A stretch of DNA of 64,000 bases from Oceanobacillus saliphilus (GTDB taxonomy: Bacteria > Bacillota > Bacilli > Bacillales > Amphibacillaceae): assembly GCF_023522835.1 (NCBI RefSeq), contig NZ_JALCZU010000005.1, positions 124,001 to 188,000 on the forward strand. The letters run 5' to 3'. Numbering within the stretch: position 1 is the stretch's first letter; each line of letters opens with the position of its first letter. A model generated the notes under the pieces. It worked only from the letters and a program-made list of their open reading frames with translations, searched no databases and was not told the DNA's origin. The translations under genes and the position numbers were made by a program. Below, piece after piece: positions 8,144 to 18,297 of this stretch.

Positions 8144-8701
8144 ATGCTAATAAAAAAATTATTTTTTATCGCACTGATTTTACTTATTGGTGCTTGTGAT
8201 GGGGCTGAGAATGCTTCTGAGCAAAATAATGTTGGTAATGATGGTTCTATACAGCCAATCCGCTTTGATGAGAAAAATGTAGATATTTATGATTCTCCTG
8301 GGCCTTCAATTGGAGAAATGGGAGGATATGAACAAAGTGAACAAAGAGGCGTAAATACAGCTGATTTCAGCAAGTATAGTGATGTGTTTACCAATGAGGA
8401 ATCAATTCGAATATCAGAAGAATTAGCAAAACAAAAAGATATTATTCAGGCTCAGGTAGCTTCAACAGAAGATCGAATTATCGTTGCTGTTATGCTCCGA
8501 GAGCACTTCGATCACCATGTAGCACATAAAATTGAAGATGAAGTAAGAAAAATAGTACCAGACAGCGATAAGCAGATTATTGTCTATACAGATGATATAC
8601 AGTGGGACCGTATGAAAAACATTGATGCCAGATTAGGGGCTAGAGAAACTGGCTATGAGTTGGGAAATATTCTAGAAGAATTTTTTCAAATAAATGACTA
8701 A
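8144..8701 (+). CDS. coxA: YhcN/YlaJ-family sporulation lipoprotein, CoxA-like
   Basis: 185 residues. A short basic start and hydrophobic stretch end in the lipobox LIGAC, with Cys18 as the lipidated residue. The C-terminal ~100 residues fit the YhcN/YlaJ family (an E-L-A-K region, then IIVYTDDIQWDRM and a terminal NILEEFFQ helix). In B. subtilis the family member CoxA lies between safA and yebC and is a spore cortex protein; the position here is the same except for the nadE insertion, so orthology is inferred from context. Translation may be limited by the hairpin covering its ribosome site. Confidence 0.75.
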   Translation: MLIKKLFFIALILLIGACDGAENASEQNNVGNDGSIQPIRFDEKNVDIYDSPGPSIGEMGGYEQSEQRGVNTADFSKYSDVFTNEESIRISEELAKQKDIIQAQVASTEDRIIVAVMLREHFDHHVAHKIEDEVRKIVPDSDKQIIVYTDDIQWDRMKNIDARLGARETGYELGNILEEFFQIND

Positions 8702-8746
8702 GAAAGTGCTGTTTAAAGGATTTCTCTTTTCCCTTACAGTATTTTT

Positions 8747-8755
8747 TGGTATAGT
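8747..8755 (+). promoter_or_regulatory. Extended -10 promoter candidate for yebC
   Basis: TGGTATAGT (TGn plus TATAGT at 8750-8755), 32 bases before yebC; only a weak TTTTCC -35 at 17-base spacing. Confidence 0.4.
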
Positions 8756-8787
8756 AAGAAAAGAATTTCTAGAGAGGAGAAAGTCCA

Positions 8788-9519
8788 ATGGCTGGTCATT
8801 CTAAGTGGAAAAACATACAAAAACGCAAAAATGCCCAGGATGCCAAAAAAGGTAAAATTTTTATGAGGCATGCTAAAGATATTTATAATGCCGCTAAACA
8901 AGGCGGAGGGGATCTCGATACAAATGCTACCTTAAGACTGGCAGTAGAAAAAGCGAAAGCTGATAATATGCCAAATGATAATATCGATAGAAACATTAAA
9001 AAGGCAACGGGTACGCTCGATGGTGCAACTTATGAGGAAATCACCTACGAAGGATATGGACCGGGTGGGGTAGCAGTTATCGTTAATGTATTAACAGATA
9101 ATAAAAATAGAACCGCTGCCGATATCAGACATGCTTTCAAAAAAAATGGCGGTAATCTCGGTGAAAATGGCAGTGTATCCTTTATGTTTGACAGAAAAGG
9201 TTATATCATAATTTCAAATGAAGCGGGTTCGATTGATGAAGATTCTATCACTTTGGATGCCCTAGAGGCAGGTGCTGAAGATGTAACCGTTCAGGAAGGC
9301 GCCTATGAAATTTACACAGAACCTGAGGACTATCAGGAGGTAGTAAATCATCTTACTTCAAATGGCTATGAAATTGCTGATGGAGAGGTGACGCTCATAC
9401 CTCAGAATTATAATAAATTACCAAAAGAAGACGAAGATAAAATGATGAATCTGATTGATACATTGGAAGAAAGTGAAGATGTGCAGGATATTCATCATAA
9501 TTTAGAAGAATCACATTAA
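8788..9519 (+). CDS. yebC: YebC/TACO1 family protein
   Basis: 243 residues, full length. Starts [22 protein letters not shown], the signature N-terminus. The family was long annotated as transcriptional regulators; more recent work on bacterial and mitochondrial members points to help for ribosomes on proline-rich stretches. Strong GAGAGGAGAAAG ribosome site. In B. subtilis (yrbC) it follows coxA, as here. Confidence 0.93.
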   Translation: MAGHSKWKNIQKRKNAQDAKKGKIFMRHAKDIYNAAKQGGGDLDTNATLRLAVEKAKADNMPNDNIDRNIKKATGTLDGATYEEITYEGYGPGGVAVIVNVLTDNKNRTAADIRHAFKKNGGNLGENGSVSFMFDRKGYIIISNEAGSIDEDSITLDALEAGAEDVTVQEGAYEIYTEPEDYQEVVNHLTSNGYEIADGEVTLIPQNYNKLPKEDEDKMMNLIDTLEESEDVQDIHHNLEESH

Positions 9520-9528
9520 ACTGCCGTA

Positions 9529-9563
9529 TAAACTTCTATTTCTATGCAGGAAATAGAAGTTTA
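9529..9563 (+). terminator. Perfect 14-bp hairpin after yebC
   Basis: 9529-9542 pairs perfectly with 9550-9563 around a 7-base loop. The following sequence TTACTTAGTT is a poor U-tract, so termination is likely but not certain. Confidence 0.65.
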
Positions 9564-9608
9564 TTACTTAGTTCACATCTATGTTAAAATAAGTGAAGGA
9601 ATGATTGC

Positions 9609-10214
9609 ATGATAGCATATATTAAAGGTCATCTGGCAGCGATTCAGGATGAGTCAGTAATCGTGGATGTGCATGGTGTCGGTTATGAGATTGTCTGTGC
9701 AAATCCCTTTGTCTTTCAATCCTCATTAAATAAAGAGATACTGATTGATACATATCATTATGTACGTGAAGATATACAAGTATTATACGGTTTTAAAAAT
9801 AAAGATGAAAAATATTTATTTACAAAATTAATTTCGGTATCAGGAATTGGGCCAAAGGGTGCATTGGCGATTCTCGCAGGGGTTGATATAGAAGGATTCG
9901 TCTCGGCGGTCGAACGGGAAGACGACAAGTTTCTCACGAGTTTTCCCGGAGTAGGTAAAAAAACGGCCAGGCAGATTATCCTTGATCTGAAGGGTAAGTT
10001 AACGAATGTATTCTCCGTAAGTGCAAATAAAGAACATCAGGCTACTAATGATGAAAATAATTCTGTTTCATACTATGAAGCAGAAGAGGCACTAAAAGCC
10101 CTGGGTTATACGGATAGAGAACTTAAGCTTGTTATTCCGGTACTTAAAAAGGAGAACATATCCAATACAGATGAAATTATACGGAAAGCATTAGGATTGC
10201 TTGTCAGAAACTAG
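9609..10214 (+). CDS. ruvA: Holliday junction branch migration protein RuvA
   Basis: 201 residues. The RuvA tetramer binds the Holliday junction and loads the RuvB motor. Visible: N-terminal OB domain (MIAYIKGHLAAI...DVHGVGYEI), two helix-hairpin-helix segments (VSGIGPKGALAIL and FPGVGKKTARQIILDLKGK), and a C-terminal RuvB-binding domain (EEALKALGYTDREL). AAGGA 8 bases before ATG. ruvB follows after 18 bases. The csbX and bofC genes that precede ruvA in B. subtilis are not present. Confidence 0.97.
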   Translation: MIAYIKGHLAAIQDESVIVDVHGVGYEIVCANPFVFQSSLNKEILIDTYHYVREDIQVLYGFKNKDEKYLFTKLISVSGIGPKGALAILAGVDIEGFVSAVEREDDKFLTSFPGVGKKTARQIILDLKGKLTNVFSVSANKEHQATNDENNSVSYYEAEEALKALGYTDRELKLVIPVLKKENISNTDEIIRKALGLLVRN

Positions 10215-10232
10215 GGAAGGGGAGGACATTAA

Positions 10233-11234
10233 ATGGAAGAGCGTATGGTGACAGGTGAATTACAGGATGATGATTCATCAATTGAACTGAGTCTTCGTCC
10301 CGTAAGCCTTAATCAATACATTGGTCAGGATAAAGTGAAAGATAATCTCAGTATATTTATCCAAGCTGCAAAAATGCGCGAAGAACCATTGGATCATGTA
10401 TTGTTATATGGACCTCCCGGATTGGGTAAAACAACTTTAGCTGCCATCATAGCAAATGAGATGGGTGTAAACTTTAGATCTACATCCGGTCCTGTCATCG
10501 AACGTGCCGGAGACCTTGCTGCTATCCTGTCATCCCTCGAACCAGGTGATGTACTTTTCATTGATGAGGTGCACCGTTTGCCAAGGTCTGTGGAAGAAGT
10601 CCTATATCCTGCAATGGAAGATTTTTTCCTCGATATTGTTATTGGAACGGGCCCAAGTGCCAGATCGGTCAGGATCGATTTACCACCGTTTACACTCGTT
10701 GGTGCGACAACAAGGGCAGGTTTGCTCACAGCGCCGCTTCGAGACCGATTTGGTGTACTGAGCAGACTGGAGTTTTATGAAGTTAAAGACCTATGTTCCA
10801 TCGTAGAAAGAACAGCAGAGATATTTGATACCACCATTACAAAAGAGGCAGCTACAGAAGTTGCCCGCAGGTCTAGAGGGACTCCAAGAATCGCAAATAG
10901 ATTACTGAAACGGATCCGCGATATATCCCAAGTAAGAGGAGAAACAGAAATTGGTCTGGAGACGACGGACATCGCTTTAGGAATGCTACAGGTTGATGAT
11001 GCAGGTTTAGATCATATCGATCATAAAATTTTAAAAGGAATTATTGATGGATTCCAGGGTGGGCCGGTTGGTCTCGATACAATAGCTGCTACGATCGGAG
11101 AAGAATCGCAGACGATAGAGGATGTCTATGAACCATATCTTCTGCAAATCGGTTTTATTCAACGTACACCAAGAGGAAGGATAGTAACCCCGAAAGCATA
11201 TCAGCATTTTGGCATAAAAAGGCATGATGAATGA
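10233..11234 (+). CDS. ruvB: Holliday junction helicase motor RuvB
   Basis: 333 residues, AAA+ ATPase that drives branch migration as a hexameric ring on RuvA. Walker [11 protein letters not shown] (about residues 58-67), Walker B FIDEVHR, sensor/arginine region [18 protein letters not shown], and a C-terminal winged helix ([19 protein letters not shown]). Shine-Dalgarno GGGGAGG. The stop overlaps the next ATG by four bases (ATGA). Confidence 0.98.
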   Translation: MEERMVTGELQDDDSSIELSLRPVSLNQYIGQDKVKDNLSIFIQAAKMREEPLDHVLLYGPPGLGKTTLAAIIANEMGVNFRSTSGPVIERAGDLAAILSSLEPGDVLFIDEVHRLPRSVEEVLYPAMEDFFLDIVIGTGPSARSVRIDLPPFTLVGATTRAGLLTAPLRDRFGVLSRLEFYEVKDLCSIVERTAEIFDTTITKEAATEVARRSRGTPRIANRLLKRIRDISQVRGETEIGLETTDIALGMLQVDDAGLDHIDHKILKGIIDGFQGGPVGLDTIAATIGEESQTIEDVYEPYLLQIGFIQRTPRGRIVTPKAYQHFGIKRHDE

Positions 11235-11431
11235 TGAATATGGGTAAGCTTTTTATCATACTCGGTATATTGTTTATCATTATTGGACTCATATGGACCT
11301 TTATCGGAAGGTTGCCAGGGGATATTACTTTCAAAAGAGGAAATTTCACTGTTTATTTTCCGATTATGACATCCATTGTTGTCAGCATCATCCTTTCATT
11401 ATTATTTTTCATCTTTGGGAGATTTCGTTAA
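11231..11431 (+). CDS. DUF2905 small membrane protein
   Basis: 66 residues with two hydrophobic helices (about 7-24 and 44-63) separated by the conserved loop [19 protein letters not shown], which defines DUF2905. Function unknown. Start overlaps the ruvB stop by four bases, so translation is coupled; ATG 11234 or 11240 are alternatives. It commonly lies between ruvB and queA in Bacillaceae. Confidence 0.88.
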   Translation: MMNMGKLFIILGILFIIIGLIWTFIGRLPGDITFKRGNFTVYFPIMTSIVVSIILSLLFFIFGRFR

Positions 11432-11452
11432 GATACAGTTAGGAGATTCAGT

Positions 11453-12478
11453 ATGAATATGGATGACTTTGATTTTGAGTTGCCTGAAGAGCTGATTGCT
11501 CAAACACCGTTACAAGATCGGACGGCTTCCAGGCTGCTCGTGTTGAATAGGCAAACAAAAGAACTTAAGCATCAACAATTTTCAGATATAAAAAGCTACT
11601 TAAAAGAAGGAGATTGTCTCGTTCTTAACGATACAAGGGTACTTCCGGCAAGATTATATGGAGTAAAAGAGGATACAGGAGCAAAAATAGAAGTACTATT
11701 ACTCCATCAGGATGAAGAGAATACGTGGGAAGTTCTTGCAAAACCAGCCAAAAAGGTGAAAGTGGGAACGGAATTACTATTCGGGGATGGTAAGTTAAAA
11801 GCCACTTGCAAAGGTTTTAAAGATCATGGAGGTCGGATACTTGAGTTTTCATATGAAGGTATTTTTTATGAAGTACTGGAGGAACTCGGTGAAATGCCAT
11901 TACCACCTTATATTAAAGAGCAATTACCCGAAAAGGAACGTTATCAGACTGTTTTTGCTAGGGAACAGGGTTCAGCCGCTGCCCCAACAGCTGGCTTGCA
12001 TTTTACAACCCAGCTTCTCGAGGAGATAAAAGAATTAGGTGTAAAGATCAGCTTCATCACGTTGCATGTTGGACTTGGAACATTCCGGCCAGTCAGTGTA
12101 GACGATATTGATGATCATCAAATGCATTCAGAATTTTATCATATGACACAGGAAACAGCTGATACACTAAATAAAGTTAAATCGGATGGCGGAAGAATTA
12201 TCTCAGTCGGTACAACTTCCACAAGAACACTGGAAACGATTGCCAGGGACCATGGTAAATTTGTTGAATGCAAAGGATGGACTGATATCTTTATTTATCC
12301 ACCGTATTCATTCAAAGCTATTGATGGTCTCATCACGAATTTCCACCTGCCTAAATCAACCTTGATTATGCTAGTCAGTGCTTTGGCTGATAGGGAAACG
12401 ATTTTAAACGCCTACAATGAGGCAGTGAGAGAGAAATATCGCTTTTTCAGCTTTGGAGATGCGATGTTAATATTATAA
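11453..12478 (+). CDS. queA: SAM:tRNA ribosyltransferase-isomerase QueA
   Basis: 341 residues. Transfers and isomerises the ribosyl group of S-adenosylmethionine onto preQ1 at tRNA position 34, giving epoxyqueuosine. Family N-terminus [17 protein letters not shown] and signature [10 protein letters not shown] at about residues 178-188 are present. AGGAG lies 7 bases before ATG. Followed after 16 bases by tgt, the enzyme acting just before it. Confidence 0.97.
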   Translation: MNMDDFDFELPEELIAQTPLQDRTASRLLVLNRQTKELKHQQFSDIKSYLKEGDCLVLNDTRVLPARLYGVKEDTGAKIEVLLLHQDEENTWEVLAKPAKKVKVGTELLFGDGKLKATCKGFKDHGGRILEFSYEGIFYEVLEELGEMPLPPYIKEQLPEKERYQTVFAREQGSAAAPTAGLHFTTQLLEEIKELGVKISFITLHVGLGTFRPVSVDDIDDHQMHSEFYHMTQETADTLNKVKSDGGRIISVGTTSTRTLETIARDHGKFVECKGWTDIFIYPPYSFKAIDGLITNFHLPKSTLIMLVSALADRETILNAYNEAVREKYRFFSFGDAMLIL

Positions 12479-12488
12479 AAGAGGATAG

Positions 12489-13634
<1,146 letters not shown>

Positions 13635-13663
13635 ATATATCTATAGAAAGAGGTGAAAAAAAT

Positions 13664-13924
13664 ATGGAAATGCTTATTTCTTTAGCTCCGATCATTTTGA
13701 TGTTCGTAATTTTCTACTTCTTGCTTATTCGTCCGCAGCAAAAGCGTCAGAAGCAAGTAAGACAAATGCAGAACGACCTGCAAAAAGGTGATGACATCGT
13801 AACAATCGGTGGTTTACACGCTAAGGTCCATGCACTTGATGAAGCTACAATTGTACTCACAACAAGTGATGGCGCAAAACTTACGTATGACCGCTCTGCG
13901 ATTCGTGAAGTAAAACAGTCTTAA
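13664..13924 (+). CDS. yajC: Preprotein translocase accessory subunit YajC
   Basis: 86 residues. One N-terminal membrane helix (about 3-23) followed by the family signature RPQQKRQKQ and a small soluble domain (GDDIVTIGGLHAKV). YajC associates with SecDF; secDF is at 18.3 kb. Shine-Dalgarno AGAGGTG. Confidence 0.95.
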   Translation: MEMLISLAPIILMFVIFYFLLIRPQQKRQKQVRQMQNDLQKGDDIVTIGGLHAKVHALDEATIVLTTSDGAKLTYDRSAIREVKQS

Positions 13925-14041
13925 TAAGGTGTCCGGGTTATAAGCTGAGGAACATTATTATCTTTGGCTTATCCAGATACTCGCATTATGTATATGTCAA
14001 TACATAGAAAAACACATCTTCCTATGCTGTTAAAGGGAACC

Positions 14042-14084
14042 AAAAAAAGAAGTTAATGCCTCTTAGCATTAACTTCTTTTTTAT
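14042..14084. terminator. Bidirectional terminator between yajC and the minus-strand gene
   Basis: 15-bp perfect stem (14045-14059 with 14066-14080), loop CTCTTA, flanked by A run upstream and T run downstream. Ends the ruvAB-queA-tgt-yajC unit and can serve the convergent gene at 14287. Confidence 0.9.
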
Positions 14085-14099
14085 TTGGCAGAGCTTTAC

Positions 14100-14286
14100 T
14101 AGGCAACGTCACCACATCATTATACAACTAAAGATAGCATGAGAGTTCTAAATAGATTATTAACTAATTCGCGGTGGCTATACCTAGTTCATTTCTATGC
14201 CAAAATAAACTTTGTTTTCAAACGTTTGAAACGTTCAGCGCTTTCGCAGAAATAGAGGCGAATACTCCTAATGTCTTTTTAAGGAA
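14100..14286. other. Intergenic stretch with a 16-bp perfect palindrome
   Basis: No reading frame with a ribosome site is seen. At 14216-14231 lies the palindrome TTTCAAACGTTTGAAA, followed by a second copy of the AACGTT core. It resembles a dimeric repressor operator but is not next to a recognised promoter. Confidence 0.4.
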
Positions 14287-14667
14287 TTAATCATTTGAAG
14301 CACCGACCAGGTTGACTCCGATAATACCTCCTAATAATGCCGCACCTAAATAGGCGAGATGATAAAGTGACTGTTCCAGTGAAAAACCTTGCTGGTATCC
14401 AAGATACTGTATCAAAAAAATAATGAGAGAAAAACCGAGTCCGATTGTACCTCCAATCATCCAACCTTTTGCCTTTCCTTTAATCCCAGCTATGATTCCA
14501 CCGCTAAAGAGCGCCAACAATCCGATAATCAAAGTTGCCCATTCTAAGCCTGGCCGTTCGAATGCTGTGAAATTCAGAATGAGAGCCAATATAAAACTGG
14601 ATAGTAGAATGATGCCGAAGACTGCAATCCAACCATACAACAATGCAATAAACTGATTTTTTTGCAT
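14287..14667 (-). CDS. TIGR04086 family membrane protein (YrzE-like)
   Basis: 126 residues with four predicted membrane helices and glycine-rich turns (GGIIAGIKGKAKGWMIGGTIGLG, in two stretches), the layout of the TIGR04086/YrzE family. Function unknown. Minus-strand GGGGGGAA ribosome site before ATG. In B. subtilis the homologue also lies just after yajC. Confidence 0.8.
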   Translation of the reverse strand: MQKNQFIALLYGWIAVFGIILLSSFILALILNFTAFERPGLEWATLIIGLLALFSGGIIAGIKGKAKGWMIGGTIGLGFSLIIFLIQYLGYQQGFSLEQSLYHLAYLGAALLGGIIGVNLVGASND

Positions 14668-14797
14668 CTGTTTCCCCCCTAATGTTTGTCCGTCTATCTT
14701 TATATTATTCGTATCAATTTAAATTAGAAGAAAATATTTTATTTTACGGAGCATATAATCTATGGAAGGATTAGCCTATGAATGAAAGAGGGGTAAT

Positions 14798-16096
14798 ATG
14801 GATGTAATTCTTGCAGCATTGATTTTTATGGTCAGTTATTTTTTTATCATGACAGAGAAAATAAACCGTGCCATAGCCTCACTTGCAGGAGGAGTACTTC
14901 TGTTATTGACAGGGATATATTCGACACAAGAAGTTTTCTTTCAGTATATAGACTGGAATACAATTGCATTATTATTTTCCATGATGGTGCTTATATCTAT
15001 AACGGAAAAAACAGGTTTATTCACATTTATAGCAATCCGCTTTGCCCAGAAGGTACGTGGTAATCCAATGCATCTATTAATTGGTTCGGCATTGCTTACC
15101 GCTATCGGATCAGCTTTCCTCGATAATGTGACAACGGTACTGATTTTTGTACCAGTAATGCTGAAAATAACTAAAATGCTCAAACTCCCGGTATTTCCTT
15201 ATTTATTAACGATCATTTTTAGCTCGAATATCGGTGGAGCGGCAACATTGATTGGAGATCCCCCTAACATCATGATTGGACAGGCTGTTGAACACTTTAC
15301 ATTTCTTTTGTTCATTCAGCATACTGCACCGGTAGCAATCGTCATGTTTGTAATCCTTATCGGTTTCATCGTGATTTTATTTAAAGGGACGTTATCTAAA
15401 ATAAAGCCTAACCTGGAAAATATTTTAGCTATTGATGCAAAAGAGAATCTAACTATATCCCCATTGCTTTATAAATCTGTTGCAGTGCTTTTGCTGACGT
15501 TACTCGGATTTCTACTGCACTCGATATTGCATATTGAAATGACTGCTATTGCACTTACAGGTGCAATATTGCTATTATTATTGACGGAGAAAGAGCTAGA
15601 AACCGAAGAAATCCTTTCAAAAGTGGAATGGGTGACATTATTCTTTTTCATCGGTCTGTTTGCGATTGTAGGAGGTTTGCAACAGGTAGGGGTTATAGAT
15701 GAGATGGCAAGAATGATTGTTGTATCAACGGAAGGCGATTATGTAAAAACAGCATTGCTAATATTGTGGGTCTCAGGCCTATTTTCAGGGTTTATTGATA
15801 ATATTCCGTTTGTAGCTGCGATGATTCCCGTCATACATGAATTTGAAACATATGGTATGGTTTACCTAGATCCAATATGGTGGGCACTCGCGCTCGGAGC
15901 CTGTCTAGGAGGGAATGCCACTCTGGTAGGAGCTTCGGCAAACGTCGTTGTTGCTGGAATGGCAGAAGCAGATAATCAGAAAATCTCATTTATCCGATTT
16001 ATGAAATATGGAATACCTATTGTTATTTTATCTTTGATTGTATCAACCATTTATATTTACCTTCGCTATCTCATCCCTTATATGGGACAAGTGTAG
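14798..16096 (+). CDS. ArsB/NhaD-type ion permease
   Basis: 432 residues with about eleven hydrophobic segments; ion transporter superfamily. Diagnostic motifs are IGDPPNIMIG (about residues 151-160) and DNIPFVAAMIP (about 347-357), repeated in the two halves of the inverted-repeat fold, with GNATLVGASANVV near the C-terminus. Substrate cannot be read off: close relatives include arsenite/antimonite extruders, NhaD Na+/H+ antiporters and P-protein-like carriers. No arsR or arsC is next to it, which argues mildly against arsenic. Divergent from the TIGR04086 gene. Confidence 0.8.
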   Translation: MDVILAALIFMVSYFFIMTEKINRAIASLAGGVLLLLTGIYSTQEVFFQYIDWNTIALLFSMMVLISITEKTGLFTFIAIRFAQKVRGNPMHLLIGSALLTAIGSAFLDNVTTVLIFVPVMLKITKMLKLPVFPYLLTIIFSSNIGGAATLIGDPPNIMIGQAVEHFTFLLFIQHTAPVAIVMFVILIGFIVILFKGTLSKIKPNLENILAIDAKENLTISPLLYKSVAVLLLTLLGFLLHSILHIEMTAIALTGAILLLLLTEKELETEEILSKVEWVTLFFFIGLFAIVGGLQQVGVIDEMARMIVVSTEGDYVKTALLILWVSGLFSGFIDNIPFVAAMIPVIHEFETYGMVYLDPIWWALALGACLGGNATLVGASANVVVAGMAEADNQKISFIRFMKYGIPIVILSLIVSTIYIYLRYLIPYMGQV

Positions 16097-16139
16097 ACCT
16101 GACATAGTAACAAAAGCGCTCACCACCAGATAAGCTTAA

Positions 16140-16185
16140 TTAAAAAACTCCCAGTGGCGTTTCTTAGCCACAGGGAGTTTTTTAA
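16140..16185. terminator. Bidirectional terminator between permease and spoVB
   Basis: AAAAAACTCCC...GGGAGTTTTTT stem with an internal GTGGC/GCCAC segment and an 8-base loop, flanked by A and T runs. Serves both convergent genes. Confidence 0.88.
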
Positions 16186-16217
16186 TTTCAGGTCTCAGAG
16201 GGTAAGCGCTCTCGTTG

Positions 16218-16262
16218 GACGTGGCTGTTTAAATGTAAGAATTACCGCAGTGAAACGTTGAT
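16218..16262 (+). repeat. Dispersed intergenic repeat, diverged copy 3
   Basis: TGGACGTGGCTGTTTA, then TGTAAGAATTA, then GATACTTT align with the copies at 5829-5905 (minus strand) and 7133-7180. Confidence 0.4.
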
Positions 16263-16299
16263 ACTTTACGAATCAGAACGAAAGAGAAGTGTCATTTTT

Positions 16300-17847
16300 T
16301 TACTTTCTTTGAAAGAAAGGAATTTGTTTAATTTCTTCTTTCGTAATAAACCTGAGTAAAAAGAGCATAAGCACGTAAACAGCGGTAAATACGATTAGAA
16401 TCAGGAGAAATATTACTAAATTGTATTCCATGTTCTCCATCAGATTCTTAAGGGAGCTTCCGACGAGCCAGGAAAGTGCAAGCAAAAAAGCCATTTTGAT
16501 TCCATCAACAAGTGGAATTGCATAACCTATTTCTTTATGAAGCACTGCCAAATGAAGCAGGGTTACCACTACTATGCCACAACTAATTGCGATAGCAGCC
16601 CCCATGATTCCAAAGTTTGGATTGGTAGCAAGTGTCAATAGGACAATAGATTTTAGAGCCATACCAATCAAACTGTTCCACATTGCTGGTCTGGCCAGGT
16701 CAAGTGCCTGTAGAGCCGCTTGCAATGGTGCCTGAATATAAAGCAGCAAGAAGAAAGGGGCCATCAATACAAGATAGTGGCTGGCATTGCCTGTTCCATA
16801 CATATACGTGAGAAGCTGAACGGAAAATAAAGATAGTACCACCGTCGAGATAGCTCCTGATGCAAAAGAAATTCTTATTGATTGATGGATTCGATAATGG
16901 ATCATCTGTCTGTTTCTATTGGCTTCAGCCTCTGCAATGGAAGGAACAAGTGCTACGGAAAGCGAATGGGTAATAAACGTAGGAAGAAATAATAACGGCA
17001 TCACATATCCGGTTAACTCCCCATATTGTTTTGTTGCAATGGAGCTGGAAATTCCTGCAATAGCAAGACTTTGAAATACGAGTATTGGGTCAAGAAAATT
17101 GGAGATGGAACCAATCATCCTACTTCCAAGGCTTGGAAGTGCAATCGAGAACAGTTCTTTTGCAACAGTTTGTCCGGATTTGAAATAGGAAAAGAATTTG
17201 CTTCTGATCTTTACTGTTTTCTTTCTTTTAAATACGTAAATCATATACATCAGTGAAATAAACTCACCGAGTATAACGCTGATCATCGCACCAGCGGCCG
17301 CATATTCAACTCCATAAGGGAGCAGGAGATTTACAAAAAAAGCAACACATGCGATACGTACTATCTGTTCGATAACCTGGGCATAACTTTGCGGCTTCAT
17401 ATTCTGTTTGCCCTGAAAATAGCCTCGAATCACAGCGGCTACTGCTGTAATGGGAATGATAGGACTGATGGCGAGAAGCGGCAGCATGGACCTGCTATCT
17501 GTTAATAGGGTGGATGCCAGATATGGAGCACCAAGTGCCAATAGAATCGTGAATAAAATACTGGAAAACAAAGTGATAACCAATGACACGATAACAATTT
17601 TCTTAATTTTCCCCTGGTCATTGACTGCGTCTGCTTCAGCAACCCGTTTGGAGATTGCAACAGGTAGTCCGAGCTGTGTTAAAGTCATTACAAGAAAAAG
17701 AGTCGGCAGTGCCATCATATACAGGCCAACACCCTCTTCACCCATAAGTCTTGCCACTACAATCCGATTAATAAAACCCATGAACCGGGTAATCATTCCT
17801 GCGATAATTAAAATCATTGCACCCTGCAAAAATGTTTGTTTGGTCAT
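16300..17847 (-). CDS. spoVB: SpoVB, MOP-superfamily flippase for spore cortex synthesis
   Basis: 515 residues with about fourteen membrane segments, polysaccharide biosynthesis/MATE-like MOP fold. SpoVB is needed for cortex peptidoglycan in the mother cell and is thought to flip lipid-linked precursors. Starts MTKQTFLQGAMILIIAGMI; FMGFINRIVVARLMGEEGVGLYMM is the typical early segment (in parts). Divergent from comN, as in B. subtilis. Confidence 0.93.
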   Translation of the reverse strand: MTKQTFLQGAMILIIAGMITRFMGFINRIVVARLMGEEGVGLYMMALPTLFLVMTLTQLGLPVAISKRVAEADAVNDQGKIKKIVIVSLVITLFSSILFTILLALGAPYLASTLLTDSRSMLPLLAISPIIPITAVAAVIRGYFQGKQNMKPQSYAQVIEQIVRIACVAFFVNLLLPYGVEYAAAGAMISVILGEFISLMYMIYVFKRKKTVKIRSKFFSYFKSGQTVAKELFSIALPSLGSRMIGSISNFLDPILVFQSLAIAGISSSIATKQYGELTGYVMPLLFLPTFITHSLSVALVPSIAEAEANRNRQMIHYRIHQSIRISFASGAISTVVLSLFSVQLLTYMYGTGNASHYLVLMAPFFLLLYIQAPLQAALQALDLARPAMWNSLIGMALKSIVLLTLATNPNFGIMGAAIAISCGIVVVTLLHLAVLHKEIGYAIPLVDGIKMAFLLALSWLVGSSLKNLMENMEYNLVIFLLILIVFTAVYVLMLFLLRFITKEEIKQIPFFQRK

Positions 17848-17960
17848 TTTCGTCGACCTGCCTTCTCAAATAATTAATTTTCATATACAATGATATATAT
17901 GCAAAAAGGTGTACAAAGCATGACAGACTAAAAGTATATAACGGGAATTGGTGGGATAAG

Positions 17961-18251
17961 ATGGAAATCAAACAAACCGTGACGGAATGGAAACAAATGA
18001 TCATTCCTGCTCTAAAAAGTAAAGCAGAAGAATTGGAAATGATGGGGTACTCCCAGGCGTCACCTGAAGATGTATGGAGCTGTCTGAAGCAGAAAGTATG
18101 GAAAGGAGAACCTGAAAAACGACTCCACGAGATCGTACAGGACGTACTTCATTTGGCTTCCGGTACCTATTTAAGCTATTTGACAATGAGTTCCTACCAA
18201 AATGATAATCTGATGGCTTCAATAGCTGCTCTGACAGGAAAAGAAGAATAG
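17961..18251 (+). CDS. comN: ComN-like post-transcriptional regulator
   Basis: 96 residues, predicted all-helical, no membrane segment. Matches the ComN (YrzD) family, which in B. subtilis binds comE mRNA and affects its localisation and DNA uptake. The conserved core reads KAEELEMMGYSQASPEDVW. Location between spoVB and secDF is conserved. Assignment rests on core sequence plus context. Confidence 0.85.
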   Translation: MEIKQTVTEWKQMIIPALKSKAEELEMMGYSQASPEDVWSCLKQKVWKGEPEKRLHEIVQDVLHLASGTYLSYLTMSSYQNDNLMASIAALTGKEE

Positions 18252-18297
18252 AAATTCTACATAGTTGTTTTGAAATAGTAAGGAGGAAGTATATTTA

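Noticed and set aside
14798-16096. Calling the permease an arsenite exporter (ArsB)
   Set aside because: Motifs define only the superfamily; there is no arsR or arsC neighbour, so the substrate is left open.
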